64,000 nucleotides of DNA from an uncultured Aquimarina sp. (lineage in GTDB: Bacteria > Bacteroidota > Bacteroidia > Flavobacteriales > Flavobacteriaceae), in NCBI RefSeq assembly GCF_947495315.1, contig NZ_CANLYD010000004.1, forward strand, positions 62,001 through 126,000. The letters run 5' to 3'. Of this stretch, positions 26,029 to 36,400 are shown one piece after another (the first letter of the stretch is position 1; each line of letters starts with the position of its first letter). A program made the translations under genes and the position numbers. Under the pieces are notes generated by a model that did no database searches, was not told the origin of the DNA, and saw nothing but the letters and a program-made list of their open reading frames with translations.

Positions 26029-27318
26029 ATGAGTGCACAAAAATTTGCAACAGAAGCTTTACACGCAGGTCATGACGTGAAAACTAATGGAGGAACAAGA
26101 GCTGTTCCTATTTATCAAACCACATCCTATGTTTTTAATGATGCTGATCACGCTGCTAATTTGTTTAATTTATCAGAATCTGGGTTTATCTATACGAGAT
26201 TAAACAATCCTACTAATGATATTCTGGAACAACGTTTGGCGGCCTTGGAAGGTGGAATTGCGGCGGTGGTAACTGCATCAGGTACGGCAGCAATTAATAC
26301 CACATTATTAACATTGCTAAAAGCTGGTGATCATATTGTTGCTTCTAGTAGTTTGTATGGTGGAACATATAACCTTTTAAATGTTACACTCCCAAGATTT
26401 GGAATCACGACAACTTTTGTGGATCCATCGGATGCCGAGAATTTTAAAAGTGCCGTACAGGAGAATACCAGAGTGTTTTTTGTAGAGTCACTTGGTAATC
26501 CAAAGCTAGATGTATTAGATCTAAAAGCTATTTCTACTCAAGCTAAAGCTTATAAAGTTCCTCTTATAGTTGATAATACTGTAGCGACACCTGCTTTATT
26601 AAATCCAATAGAACACGGAGCTAATATTGTAATTCACTCGCTAACAAAATATATTAGTGGAAATGGAACTTCTCTTGGAGGTGTGATCATTGATGCAGGA
26701 ACTTTTGATTGGTCAAGCGGTAAATTTCCTGAATTTACGGAACCGTCAGCTGGTTATCACGGGTTAGTATATCATGATGCTTTAGGTGCCGCAGCATTTA
26801 TTGCTAAGGCGCGAATAGAAGGATTACGCGATCACGGAGCAGCCTTAAGTCCTTTTAATGCATTTCAGATTATACAAGGATTGGAAACCTTAGAAATTAG
26901 AATTAAAAAGCATAGTGAAAATGCACTAGCGTTAGCGAAATGGTTACAGGAACAGGATGATGTTACTTGGGTAAAATATCCCGGATTAGAAAGCGATCCT
27001 TATAATAAATTGGCAAAAGAATATCTTCCTAAAGGCCAAAGTGGTATCATAACTTTTGGAATAAAAGGAGGTTTCGATTCTGCTAAAACGGTAGCAAATG
27101 AAACCAAAATATTTTCTTTACTAGCAAATATCGGAGATTCTAAATCTTTGATTATCCATCCTGCTAGTACTACGCATCAACAGTTAAATCCTGAACAACA
27201 AGAATCAACTGGGGTAACTCAGGATTTGATAAGGCTTTCAGTTGGATTAGAAGATGTAGAAGATTTAAAAACAGATCTGAAAAGCGCATTTACTAAAGTA
27301 GCCGAAAAAGTAAAATAG
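26029..27318 (+). CDS. metY: O-acetylhomoserine aminocarboxypropyltransferase (O-acetylhomoserine sulfhydrylase)
   Basis: A 429-residue PLP enzyme of the Cys/Met metabolism family. It has FATEALHAGHDVKTNGGTRA, YTRLNNPTNDILEQRLAALE, the PLP-binding SLTKYISGNGTSLGG (Lys207) and the insertion DHGAALSPFNAFQIIQGLET typical of the MetY branch. It joins O-acetylhomoserine with sulfide to give homocysteine. First gene of a SAM-I controlled operon, followed by metX, which makes its substrate. Confidence 0.94.
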   Translation: MSAQKFATEALHAGHDVKTNGGTRAVPIYQTTSYVFNDADHAANLFNLSESGFIYTRLNNPTNDILEQRLAALEGGIAAVVTASGTAAINTTLLTLLKAGDHIVASSSLYGGTYNLLNVTLPRFGITTTFVDPSDAENFKSAVQENTRVFFVESLGNPKLDVLDLKAISTQAKAYKVPLIVDNTVATPALLNPIEHGANIVIHSLTKYISGNGTSLGGVIIDAGTFDWSSGKFPEFTEPSAGYHGLVYHDALGAAAFIAKARIEGLRDHGAALSPFNAFQIIQGLETLEIRIKKHSENALALAKWLQEQDDVTWVKYPGLESDPYNKLAKEYLPKGQSGIITFGIKGGFDSAKTVANETKIFSLLANIGDSKSLIIHPASTTHQQLNPEQQESTGVTQDLIRLSVGLEDVEDLKTDLKSAFTKVAEKVK

Positions 27319-27406
27319 AAATAATTTATCAGAATTGAGTTTCTGGCCCTTTAACTGCAAGTTAGTAAAAGGGTTGGTTGTACTCTTTTTGAAGTTAACG
27401 TAAAAT

Positions 27407-28369
27407 ATGCTCCAACAAGTTCAAATATCTGATTTCATTACCTCTAAAGGAAAAAGGATTGATCAAATCCCTTTGTTTTATGAAGTGTTTGGGAAACCTT
27501 TACATAAGGCTCCAGTAGTTTTGGTGAATCACGCATTGACAGGTAATTCTAAAGTTTGTGGAGATCAAGGATGGTGGAACGGTTTGATAGGAAGTGGAAA
27601 ATGTATAGATACAGATAAGTATACGGTATTGTCATTTAATATTCCAGGTAATGGTTATGATGGTGAAGAAGAGAATTTAATTTCTAATTATAAACTTTTT
27701 AACGCCAGAGATGTCGCTATGATTTTTGCGAAGGGATTGGAACAATTGGATATTGATAATCTCCATGCTGTTATTGGAGGATCTGTTGGTGGCGGAATTG
27801 CCTGGGAACTCGCTGCTATAAGGCCCGGTTTGATTGATCATTTAATTCCTGTAGCTACAGATTGGAAATCTACTGATTGGTTAAAAGCAAATTGCTTGGT
27901 ACAAGAACAGATTTTATTAAATTCTGATAACCCTGTCCACGATGCTAGATTACATGCGATGCTTATCTATAGATCTCCAGAGTCATTTAGACAAAAATTT
28001 GATAGAAGTTATAATAATGAAAGAAATATGTACAATGTAGAAAGTTGGTTATTCCATCACGGAAATAAACTAGATGAACGATTTACGCTTTCTGCATATA
28101 AAGAATTGAATTACATATTAGCAAACATTGATATAACAGAAGGAAGAGATAGTTTTAAAGATATTGCAGCTACAATCAAATCCAATATTCATATCATTAG
28201 CGTGAATTCTGATGGCTTTTTTACTGCAGCAGAAGATGAAATCACTTTTAAAGAGTTAAGAGAGGTAAAACAAAATGTGACGCATCAAATTATAGATTCC
28301 GTTCACGGACATGACGCATTTTTAATAGAATTTGACCAACTCAGTAGGTTATTGGCAGATGTATTTTAA
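27407..28369 (+). CDS. metX: Homoserine O-acetyltransferase (alpha/beta hydrolase fold)
   Basis: A 320-residue MetX-type enzyme: VNHALTGNSKVCGDQGWWNG near the N-terminus, SFNIPGNGYDG, the nucleophile elbow GGSVGGGIAWELA, the acid in NSDGFF and the base in VHGHDAFL. It is somewhat shorter than many MetX proteins (about 350-380), as is usual in Flavobacteria. It activates homoserine with acetyl-CoA for direct sulfhydrylation. It lies between metY and the aspartokinase gene in the same operon (13 bases to thrA). Confidence 0.88.
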   Translation: MLQQVQISDFITSKGKRIDQIPLFYEVFGKPLHKAPVVLVNHALTGNSKVCGDQGWWNGLIGSGKCIDTDKYTVLSFNIPGNGYDGEEENLISNYKLFNARDVAMIFAKGLEQLDIDNLHAVIGGSVGGGIAWELAAIRPGLIDHLIPVATDWKSTDWLKANCLVQEQILLNSDNPVHDARLHAMLIYRSPESFRQKFDRSYNNERNMYNVESWLFHHGNKLDERFTLSAYKELNYILANIDITEGRDSFKDIAATIKSNIHIISVNSDGFFTAAEDEITFKELREVKQNVTHQIIDSVHGHDAFLIEFDQLSRLLADVF

Positions 28370-28381
28370 AATAATATAAAG

Positions 28382-30793
28382 ATGAAGGTTTTAAAATTTG
28401 GAGGAAAATCACTGTCTAATGGTGAAGGAATTCATAAAGTGGTTGATATAATAGAAGATAAAGTTAATAATGGTGAATTGATTACAGTGGTGCTGTCTGC
28501 AAGAGGGAAATCAACAGATGAATTAGAAGCCATTTTAAATAAAGCCGTTAAAAGCGAAAGTTATCAGAAACAATTAGAAGTATTTAAACAATATCAAGTA
28601 GCGGGTTATTCGAATTTTAATGTAGACGATGAGTTCAAAACGTTAGATAAACTTTTTGAAGGAGTGTCCCTGTTAGGAGATTATAGCAAGAGAATAAAAG
28701 ATCAGGTATTGTCGCATGGAGAAGTGATTTCTGCGAAACTACTTACGCATATTCTTAAAGAAAAAGGAGTGAATGCTAATTTTACAGATAGTAGAGAATT
28801 AATCAAAACTGATGGCAAGTTTGGTGAGGCCGAACCTTTGGATAAATTATCTAAAAAAAATGTAGTTGATCACTTTAAAAAGTATAATGGAACAACAGTA
28901 AATGTGGTGACAGGATTCATAGCTTCTAATATGAATAATGAAACAACAACACTTGGTAGAAATGGTAGCAATTATACAGCCGCCTTATTGGCAAATTATT
29001 TGGACGCAGAAGAATTACAAAATTTCACCCATGTAAGTGGTATTTATACTGCAAATCCTGATTTGGTGCCTGATGCGAAAAAGATAGAAAAGCTATCTTT
29101 CGTAGAAGCTAATGAACTGGCTTATTTTGGAGCTAATATTCTTCATGCTAAGACCATTATTCCGCTGATAGAAAAGAATATTCCTTTACGTATTTTAAAT
29201 ACTTTTGATCATAAAAACAAAGGAACTTTAATTACTGTAGAAAACAATGAGAAAGGAATTAAATCCCTTTCGGTTTTAGAAAACGTTTCTTTAATCAACT
29301 TAGAAGGAAGAGGTTTGTTAGGAAAAGTAGGAGTAGATGCAAGGATTTTTAAAGCATTAGCCTATAAAAATATAAGCGTAAGTATAATTTCTCAAGGCTC
29401 TTCGGAGAGAGGCATAGGATTAGTTGTAGAAGCGGATAAAGCAATAGAAGCTAAAAAAGTTTTGGAACAAGAGTTCGAGACGGATTTTTATAAACGAGAT
29501 GTAAATACAATCACAGTAGAAAACGACGTCTCTGTAATTTCAATTATCGGACAAGATCTAAGTACTTTTCATCGCCCATATAATGCATTGATTAAGAATC
29601 AGGTAATTCCTTTGCTTTTTAATAATACTATTTCTGGTAAGAATGTAAGTCTAGTCGTTTACAAAAATCAACTTCATAAAGCACTGAATGTTATTCATGG
29701 TGAAATTTTTGGTGTCGCAAAAAAAATCAATATCGCAGTATTTGGACATGGATTGGTAGGTGGAACGTTGATTGATCAGATTTTGAAATCTGCAAAAAAG
29801 ATCGAAAAAAGGAAAAAGATTGACTTAAATATTTTTGCTGTAGCAAATTCCAAAAAAATACTTTTGAGTAAAAATGGAATCGATGCTAACTGGCAATCGG
29901 ATATAAAAGAAGGAAGTCCCTATAAAATAGGAGATCTCGTTAAGTTTGCAGATGAGCATCATTTAGAAAATTTAATTGCGATTGATAACACAGCTAGTGA
30001 AGTATTTGTAGGTAATTATATCACTTTGGTGGAAAATGGATTTGATCTGGTTTCATCAAATAAGGTGGCAAATACATTAAGTTTTGATTTCTACAAAGAA
30101 CTTCGAGCAAAGTTAGAGGAACATCAAAAACAATATTTTTATGAAACAAATGTAGGTGCTGGATTGCCGCTAATAGATACGATCAAGCTTTTGCATTTAT
30201 CCGGTGAAAATATTACAAGAATTAAAGGTGTTTTTTCCGGATCATTAAGCTATTTGTTTAACACTTTTTCAGAAGAAGAAAGACAATTTAGTGAAGTTCT
30301 GCAAGAAGCTATCGATAAAGGTTTTACCGAGCCTGACCCTCGAGAGGATTTATGTGGAAATGATGTTGGGAGGAAATTGCTGATTTTAGCTCGGGAACTA
30401 GATCTTAGTAATGAATTTGCAGATATTAATATCCATAATTTGATTCCTGAGAATTTGAGGGAAGGAGATGCTAATGAGTTTTTACAAAAATTAAAAAAAT
30501 TAGATGCTGTATACCAAAAAATAAAAGATGAACAAGAACCTAAGCATGTACTGCGATATATTGGAGATTTACATGGAGATTTATTCAAAGAAAAAGGTAT
30601 TTTGGATGTCAAACTCGTATCTGTTCCAGAAAGTAGTGCGTTAGGACAGGTAAAAGGATCCGACTCAATATTTGAAATTTATACGGAATCATACGGAGAT
30701 CAACCGATAGTAATTCAGGGAGCTGGAGCTGGAGCAGCGGTAACTGCTAGAGGAGTCTTTGGAGATATATTAAGATTAACTGAAAAAGGATAG
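28382..30793 (+). CDS. thrA: Bifunctional aspartate kinase / homoserine dehydrogenase
   Basis: An 803-residue fusion. The N-terminal aspartokinase starts KVLKFGGKSLSNGEGI (Lys in place of the usual Thr of KFGGTS), has TTLGRNGSNYTAALLANYLD, then ACT domains (about 300-460, for example SIISQGSSERGIGLVV). The C-terminal homoserine dehydrogenase has IAVFGHGLVGGTLIDQIL (NAD(P) site), SSNKVAN, ETNVGAGLPLIDTIK and FTEPDPREDLCGNDVGRKLLIL. It provides homoserine for MetX, and its place in a SAM-I operon suggests it is the methionine-branch isozyme (inference). Confidence 0.94.
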   Translation: MKVLKFGGKSLSNGEGIHKVVDIIEDKVNNGELITVVLSARGKSTDELEAILNKAVKSESYQKQLEVFKQYQVAGYSNFNVDDEFKTLDKLFEGVSLLGDYSKRIKDQVLSHGEVISAKLLTHILKEKGVNANFTDSRELIKTDGKFGEAEPLDKLSKKNVVDHFKKYNGTTVNVVTGFIASNMNNETTTLGRNGSNYTAALLANYLDAEELQNFTHVSGIYTANPDLVPDAKKIEKLSFVEANELAYFGANILHAKTIIPLIEKNIPLRILNTFDHKNKGTLITVENNEKGIKSLSVLENVSLINLEGRGLLGKVGVDARIFKALAYKNISVSIISQGSSERGIGLVVEADKAIEAKKVLEQEFETDFYKRDVNTITVENDVSVISIIGQDLSTFHRPYNALIKNQVIPLLFNNTISGKNVSLVVYKNQLHKALNVIHGEIFGVAKKINIAVFGHGLVGGTLIDQILKSAKKIEKRKKIDLNIFAVANSKKILLSKNGIDANWQSDIKEGSPYKIGDLVKFADEHHLENLIAIDNTASEVFVGNYITLVENGFDLVSSNKVANTLSFDFYKELRAKLEEHQKQYFYETNVGAGLPLIDTIKLLHLSGENITRIKGVFSGSLSYLFNTFSEEERQFSEVLQEAIDKGFTEPDPREDLCGNDVGRKLLILARELDLSNEFADINIHNLIPENLREGDANEFLQKLKKLDAVYQKIKDEQEPKHVLRYIGDLHGDLFKEKGILDVKLVSVPESSALGQVKGSDSIFEIYTESYGDQPIVIQGAGAGAAVTARGVFGDILRLTEKG

Positions 30794-30799
30794 AAAATT

Positions 30800-30990
30800 A
30801 ATTGCGTTAGGGATTACTCATTGTTTTTTTATTGATTTAAGAAATCGTGAATGTAAAACATTTGACGCGGTATCCTTTTTATTTGGCAGACTGAGGTTCT
30901 CGAAGTATTCCAAATAAAAAGATATAGCAGAAAGCCCAATCCTGAGATGTTACACTGAGCTTGTCGAAGTGTTGTCGAAGGGTAACGCCC
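30800..30990. repeat. Dispersed intergenic repeat element (first copy)
   Basis: This stretch begins AATTGCGTTAGGGATT, contains a hairpin ATCTTTTTATTTGG-type stem (around 30870-30925), the unit CACTGAGCTTGTCGAAGTG, and GCAGAAAGCCC, and ends AACGCCC. A second element with the same beginning, AGTGAAAGCCCGACC and the ACGCC ending lies between metH and metF at 49759-49878. Both lie between genes and carry no frame, as expected for REP/MITE-like elements common in Flavobacteria. Confidence 0.6.
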
Positions 30991-31015
30991 AAATAACATA
31001 AATAAAACAGATACA

Positions 31016-31441
31016 ATGAAAATAGAGTTAAAAAGAATAGATAGCGATTATCATTTCGAACTAAAAAACGAAAGAGGACACATAACCCATATAGATAGTA
31101 AGGCCGAAGTTGGAGGTCACGATTTAGCACCAAGTCCTATGGAATATGTATTGATGGGGGTTGCGGGTTGTAGTGCTATCGATGTGATTTCTATATTAAA
31201 AAAACAAAGACAGGAAATTACAGATTATAGAGCCGAAGTAGATGGGTCAAGAATAGAAATTGATGGAGCGAAACCATTTAAAGAGATTTCTGTAACTGTG
31301 TACTTAGAAGGAGAGATAGCTCCAGAAAAGGCAAAAAGAGCAGCGCAATTATCATTCGAAAAATATTGCTCTGTATCAAAAACATTAGAGCCAACTGCAA
31401 CGATCAAATATAAAGTAGTAGTTAATAACGAAGAAGTATGA
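31016..31441 (+). CDS. OsmC family protein
   Basis: A 141-residue OsmC/YhfA-like protein: DSKAEVGGHDLAPSPMEYVL, then MGVAGCSAIDVISILKKQRQ with the conserved redox Cys, and QLSFEKYCSVSKTLEPTATI with the second Cys. OsmC proteins are small thiol peroxidases or redox proteins. Its stop overlaps the start of metZ (ATGA), so it is translationally coupled to a methionine gene; a role in handling sulfane or persulfide is possible but unproven. Confidence 0.88.
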   Translation: MKIELKRIDSDYHFELKNERGHITHIDSKAEVGGHDLAPSPMEYVLMGVAGCSAIDVISILKKQRQEITDYRAEVDGSRIEIDGAKPFKEISVTVYLEGEIAPEKAKRAAQLSFEKYCSVSKTLEPTATIKYKVVVNNEEV

Positions 31442-32616
31442 GCTTAAAAAGCCACAATTTTGAAACACAAGCTGTAAGAACTCAGACAGAGAAAACTCAA
31501 TTTTTAGAGCATTCTACGCCAATGTATCTAACGTCAGGATTTGTTTTTGAAGATTCTGAAGAAATGAGAGCAGCCTTTGCCGAAGAGAAAGATCGCAACT
31601 TGTATAGTCGTTTTAGTAACCCCAATACCACCGAGTTTGTGGGTAAAATCTGCAAATTAGAAGGAGCAGAAGACGGCTATGCCTTTGCAACAGGAATGGC
31701 TGCGGTATTTTCTACATTTGCAGCATTACTAGATGCAGGAGATCATATAGTTTCTGCAAGATCCGTATTCGGTTCTACACATTCGTTATTTACCAAATAC
31801 TTTCCTAAATGGAATATAGAAACAAGTTATTTTCCAGTTAATGAGGTTGATAAAGTAGAAAACCTAATCCAGGCTAATACCAAAATCATTTATGCAGAAT
31901 CTCCTACAAACCCAGGAGTAGATGTATTAGATCTGGAGTTGCTAGGTAAGATTGCGAAAAAACATAAGCTGTTATTGATTATTGATAATTGTTTTGCAAC
32001 ACCATATTTACAAAACCCTATAAAATTTGGTGCAGATTTAGTAATTCATTCAGCTACGAAATTGATTGATGGACAAGGGCGTGTATTAGGGGGAGTAACT
32101 GTAGGGAAAAAGGAATTGATTAGAGAGATTTATTTGTTTTCTCGAAATACCGGACCTGCTTTATCACCGTTCAATGCTTGGGTATTGTCAAAAAGTTTGG
32201 AGACATTGGCAGTAAGAGTGGATAGACATTGCGAAAATGCCTTAAAATTAGCCGAGTTTTTAGAAGAACATTCTAAAGTGAATTGGGTGAAATATCCTTT
32301 TCTTAAATCACACCCACAATATGAAGTAGCTAACAAACAAATGAAACTAGGGGGTAATATTGTGGCTTTCGAAGTTAAAAACGGAGTAAAAGGAGGAAAG
32401 ACATTTTTTGATAGTATCAAAATGTGCTCACTTTCTGCGAATCTAGGAGATACCAGAACTATCGTTACTCATCCGGCATCTACCACGCACAGTAAATTAG
32501 CTACTGAAGATAAATTGGCTGTTGGTATTACAGATGGAATGGTAAGATGTTCTGTCGGGTTGGAACATATTGACGATATTATTGCAGATATAGCGCAGGC
32601 GTTGGAAGTTATATAG
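31438..32616 (+). CDS. metZ: O-succinylhomoserine sulfhydrylase-type PLP enzyme
   Basis: A 392-residue Cys/Met metabolism PLP enzyme with NFETQAVRTQTEKTQFLEHS, YSRFSNPNTTEFVGKICKLE, and HSATKLIDGQGRVLGG (PLP Lys208). It resembles MetZ more than MetY because it lacks the MetY-specific insertion. Either homoserine ester could be the substrate; a MetX-type acyltransferase is encoded upstream. It is coupled to OsmC by a four-base overlap and followed by a strong terminator. Confidence 0.87.
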   Translation: MSLKSHNFETQAVRTQTEKTQFLEHSTPMYLTSGFVFEDSEEMRAAFAEEKDRNLYSRFSNPNTTEFVGKICKLEGAEDGYAFATGMAAVFSTFAALLDAGDHIVSARSVFGSTHSLFTKYFPKWNIETSYFPVNEVDKVENLIQANTKIIYAESPTNPGVDVLDLELLGKIAKKHKLLLIIDNCFATPYLQNPIKFGADLVIHSATKLIDGQGRVLGGVTVGKKELIREIYLFSRNTGPALSPFNAWVLSKSLETLAVRVDRHCENALKLAEFLEEHSKVNWVKYPFLKSHPQYEVANKQMKLGGNIVAFEVKNGVKGGKTFFDSIKMCSLSANLGDTRTIVTHPASTTHSKLATEDKLAVGITDGMVRCSVGLEHIDDIIADIAQALEVI

Positions 32617-32617
32617 T

Positions 32618-32650
32618 AAAAAAGGGGAGAAAAATTTTTCTCCCCTTTTT
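32618..32650. terminator. Strong intrinsic terminator after metZ
   Basis: Almost perfect palindrome AAAAAGGGGAGAAAAA / TTTTTCTCCCCTTTTT with the stop of metZ just upstream and the convergent lipoprotein gene downstream; it can stop transcription from both sides. Confidence 0.9.
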
Positions 32651-32670
32651 ATTAAAAACCTTTAGAAAGT

Positions 32671-33207
32671 CTATTGTTTTGTAAATGTAAAAAAAGTCAT
32701 ACCTGTTGAAACCTGTGTAAATCCTGAAAAAGGAATGGATTCATTTAGCGCTTTCTCAAGTAAAAGAGTTTGAGAATTCAAACCAGAAATTTTAAAAGAT
32801 TCTTCAGTTCCTTGAGCATTTAGAATTAGATTCCCGTTTTCAATTTTCCATTCTCCAGAAGCTGCGAAACCAGGAGTAGGAATTTCTTGAGTAGTGGTTT
32901 CCTGACCAAGAACTGTATCTGTAAGAACGGTAGTGTATCCTCCATCACTTGTAAAAGTTCGAGGGTTTTCAGAAAAAGTAACAATCGTATTAAAATCTTT
33001 TCCAAATGAAGAGAATTCAGAAAATAGAACACGAGTTCCTTCAGATTCAACAAAAGTCTGACCATTATCCAATCTGAATGCCTCTAATTTCCAGTCTCCT
33101 GTAATTTGAGTTTCATCAATCCCTATAGAAGGATCGTTGTCATCACTTCCGCAGGAAAGGAATAGGGTAGTAGAGGTTAGAAATAAAAGCAGAGTAAGTT
33201 TTTTCAT
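32671..33207 (-). CDS. Lipocalin-like lipoprotein
   Basis: A 178-residue protein with a lipobox (LFLSCGSDD, Cys19) and a domain beginning ITGDWKLEAFRLDNG, continuing with SGEWKIENGNLILNA and LNSQTLLLEK, the strand pattern of lipocalin-like lipoproteins of Bacteroidota (a Trp in the first strand and again in GEWKIE). The ligand is unknown. It is convergent with metZ. Confidence 0.72.
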   Translation of the reverse strand: MKKLTLLLFLTSTTLFLSCGSDDNDPSIGIDETQITGDWKLEAFRLDNGQTFVESEGTRVLFSEFSSFGKDFNTIVTFSENPRTFTSDGGYTTVLTDTVLGQETTTQEIPTPGFAASGEWKIENGNLILNAQGTEESFKISGLNSQTLLLEKALNESIPFSGFTQVSTGMTFFTFTKQ

Positions 33208-33454
33208 AACAAAATAATTAATCGATTTATAAATTTATCTGAATGGTAAAATTCAAATATAGAAAGTATATGAATTAAATTTTAGCCAGACGCAAAAGTA
33301 AAATTATCTATCATTAATTTTCCCACCCGAAAAGGATGGTTTTTGAAAATTGAAAAATAATGATCGCATTTATAAATCATATCTTTTCTTAGGAAATAAG
33401 AATGGTACGATTCATGAAATATAAAATGTATATTTATTTTATCATTTTGTTTTT

Positions 33455-36400
33455 ATGAAAAGAAGTGTTTTATTATGTTTTGTTGCTTTGTTGAGTGCTT
33501 CTTTTTATGGAAATCAACAACAGTTTATTCCTGAAAAAGGAAAGGACACAACTAGGCAAATTGTAAAAAAGATTCCTTTATCTCACTCTGTATTGGCAAC
33601 TGGCAACTGGTACAAATTTTATATAGAGAAAACAGGAATATATAAGCTTACTCCAGAATTTTTATCCGATTTAGGGATTGATGTCGCTACAACAGATCCT
33701 GCAACAATTAAAATTTACGGAAATGGAGGACACATGCTACCTCTTAAGAATAGTAAAAATACCGAGTTTGATCTAAGGGAAAATGCTATAAAAGTAGTGA
33801 GAGGAGAAAACGGTACGTTATCAGAAGGCGGCTATATCCTTTTTTACGGTCAAAGTACGAAGGGATACAATTCAGATAGTAAAACCCATATTAATCTATA
33901 CGATGATAAATCATATTATTTTATCACCACATCTGGAAAGAGAGGAAGAAGAATAATCAATTCAGAATCCTTTGACAAAAAAGCGGATACAATTATTACC
34001 ACATTTAAAGAGGATCAGTTTTACGAAATGGATCAATACAATCTCGGGATGATGGGGAGAAGATGGTTAGGAGATCAAATTAAAAATAATGAAGAAAAAC
34101 AATTTTCATTTCATTTTCCTAATAAAGTAGATGCAACAGCTATTACATATAAAATTATGGCAGTAGCTAAATCCAATAAACCATCAAAACTTAAAATTAG
34201 TTTGAACCAAAAAGAAGCTGGAGAGATTAAATTTAGACCTGCATCAGATCGATTAATAGCAATAGAAGGGAGTTTAGAAAAAAATAACAAAATCTATGAT
34301 GATGCTATTCAGATAGGTTTGCAATACGAAGTAGAGGGTAAAGCACTGGGGGAAAGTTACCTGGATTATATACGGGTTTCTGCAGAAAGATCCTTGGTAG
34401 GATCAGATAAACAATTAAAATTTACGATTCCGAACACTAATTCTAAACACGAAATTGGAGAAATACAATTGAAAAAAGCTAAGAAAATCTCTGAAGTGTG
34501 GGATGTAACAAATCCAGAAGTAGTGAAGGTTTTCGAAAACACATCTTTTTCCAGTAAGTTTTCTTTCAAAACGCAATTAGATACTAAAAGAAAGTTTGTT
34601 ACGGTCACTACTTCGGATTATTATGAACCCTTAAAACCGTTAGAGAGTATTGTAGAGAATCAAAATCTGAAAGGGACTATTTTTCTTGATGAAGAAAATA
34701 ATTTTAAAAACATTGATTATCTTATTATTACTGAAAATGATATGTTAACTGCTGCTGAACGATTGGCAGATTTTCATAGAACACGAAACAAGATGAATGT
34801 TAAAGTAGTTCCTGTGCAGAAAATCTACAACGAGTTTAGCAGTGCGAAACAGGATATAGGTGCAATTCGTAATTTTATTAGGTATGTGTATGAAAACGCT
34901 TCACATGATAACAAAAAGCTTTCTTATGTATGTTTTATGGGAAATGCTACAGTCGATTACAAGGATATACTCAAAGATAAATCTTTATTAAATACCTACA
35001 AGAAAAGTATAATTCCAAGTTTTATGAGTTATGAGAGTTTTTCTAATACGAGATCCTATGTGTGTGATGACTTTTTTGGAATGATGGATCCAGAAGAAGG
35101 TGAAATGAAATCAACGGATGATCTTGATATTGTATTTGGACGAATATTGGTTGATACGGATGTAATGGCAAATGATGTAGTTGATAAAACTATTAGATAC
35201 TATAAGAAAAATTCTTTTGGAGATTGGAGAAATAATGTTCTCCTATTATCAGATGATGTAGATAAAGTTTGGGAACAAGGTATTCAAAGAAATTTGAATA
35301 GTGTAGGAGACTCTTTAGTTAAAAAATATCCTTTTTTAAATATTTCTAAAGTATATAGTGATGCATATATTCAAAAATCAACATCCAACGGCGAGCAATA
35401 CCCAAACGTAACCAAAACGCTAATAAAGAAAATAGAAAAAGGTGTTGCTGTGTTAGATTATTTTGGACACGCAGAAGAAGAAGGTTTCGGTACTGAGTTT
35501 TTCTTTACCAAAAAGGATGCTATCAATCTTAAAAATAAAGATAAACTACCATTGTTGATTACGGTTACCTGTCTGGCAACTCGATTTGATAACCCTTTTG
35601 ATATTTCTATTGGAGAACATGTTTTTAGAAACCCAAATGGAGGTGCTATAGCGATTATTGCAACAACTAGAGAAATATTTATGAATGCAGGAGTTAACAT
35701 AAATAATGAAATAATGAAAACTCTTTTTTCAGAAAATGGGCCTTACTTGAAACCGGCAGAAACCGTCTTAAAGCTTAAAAACAAATTAAGGTATCAAGAT
35801 AAAAGAAGCGTTTTTTTTATTGGAGATCCTGCAATGTCGCTTCAGATGCCTCGACCTGGTGTTCATATTACTAAAATTAATGGTATTCCACTCCAAAAGT
35901 TTAGAGATACGATAAAAGCCTTAGATAAGATTAGAATATCTGGACATCTAGTAGATGCTTTTGGAAAGATTAAAAAGGATTATAATGGAGAAGTTTTTAT
36001 CAAGATTTTTGATAAAAAAAACAGTAAAAAAACATTAGGGAATAATAAAATTAAAAATAGGAAAGGAAATCTTATACAACTAGAATATAAAGATCAAGAC
36101 GTAATAATATATAATGGAGATTTTGATATAAAAAAAGGAGTGTTTGATGCTGAATTCATGATTCCAAAAGATATAAATATGTCAATAGGTAATTGTAAGA
36201 TAAGTTTATATGCTAAAAAGAATAATATTTTGGAAGATGCGGTTGGTGCGTATGAAAATGTATTATTGGGTGGAATATCAAATGTAACATCACTTGATAC
36301 TAAAGGACCAGAGGTTAAAGTATTTATAAATGGTAAAAAATCGAAAGCGATTAACATTATTAAAGCTAATCCGGAATTGAAAATTGAGCTTGCTGATGAG

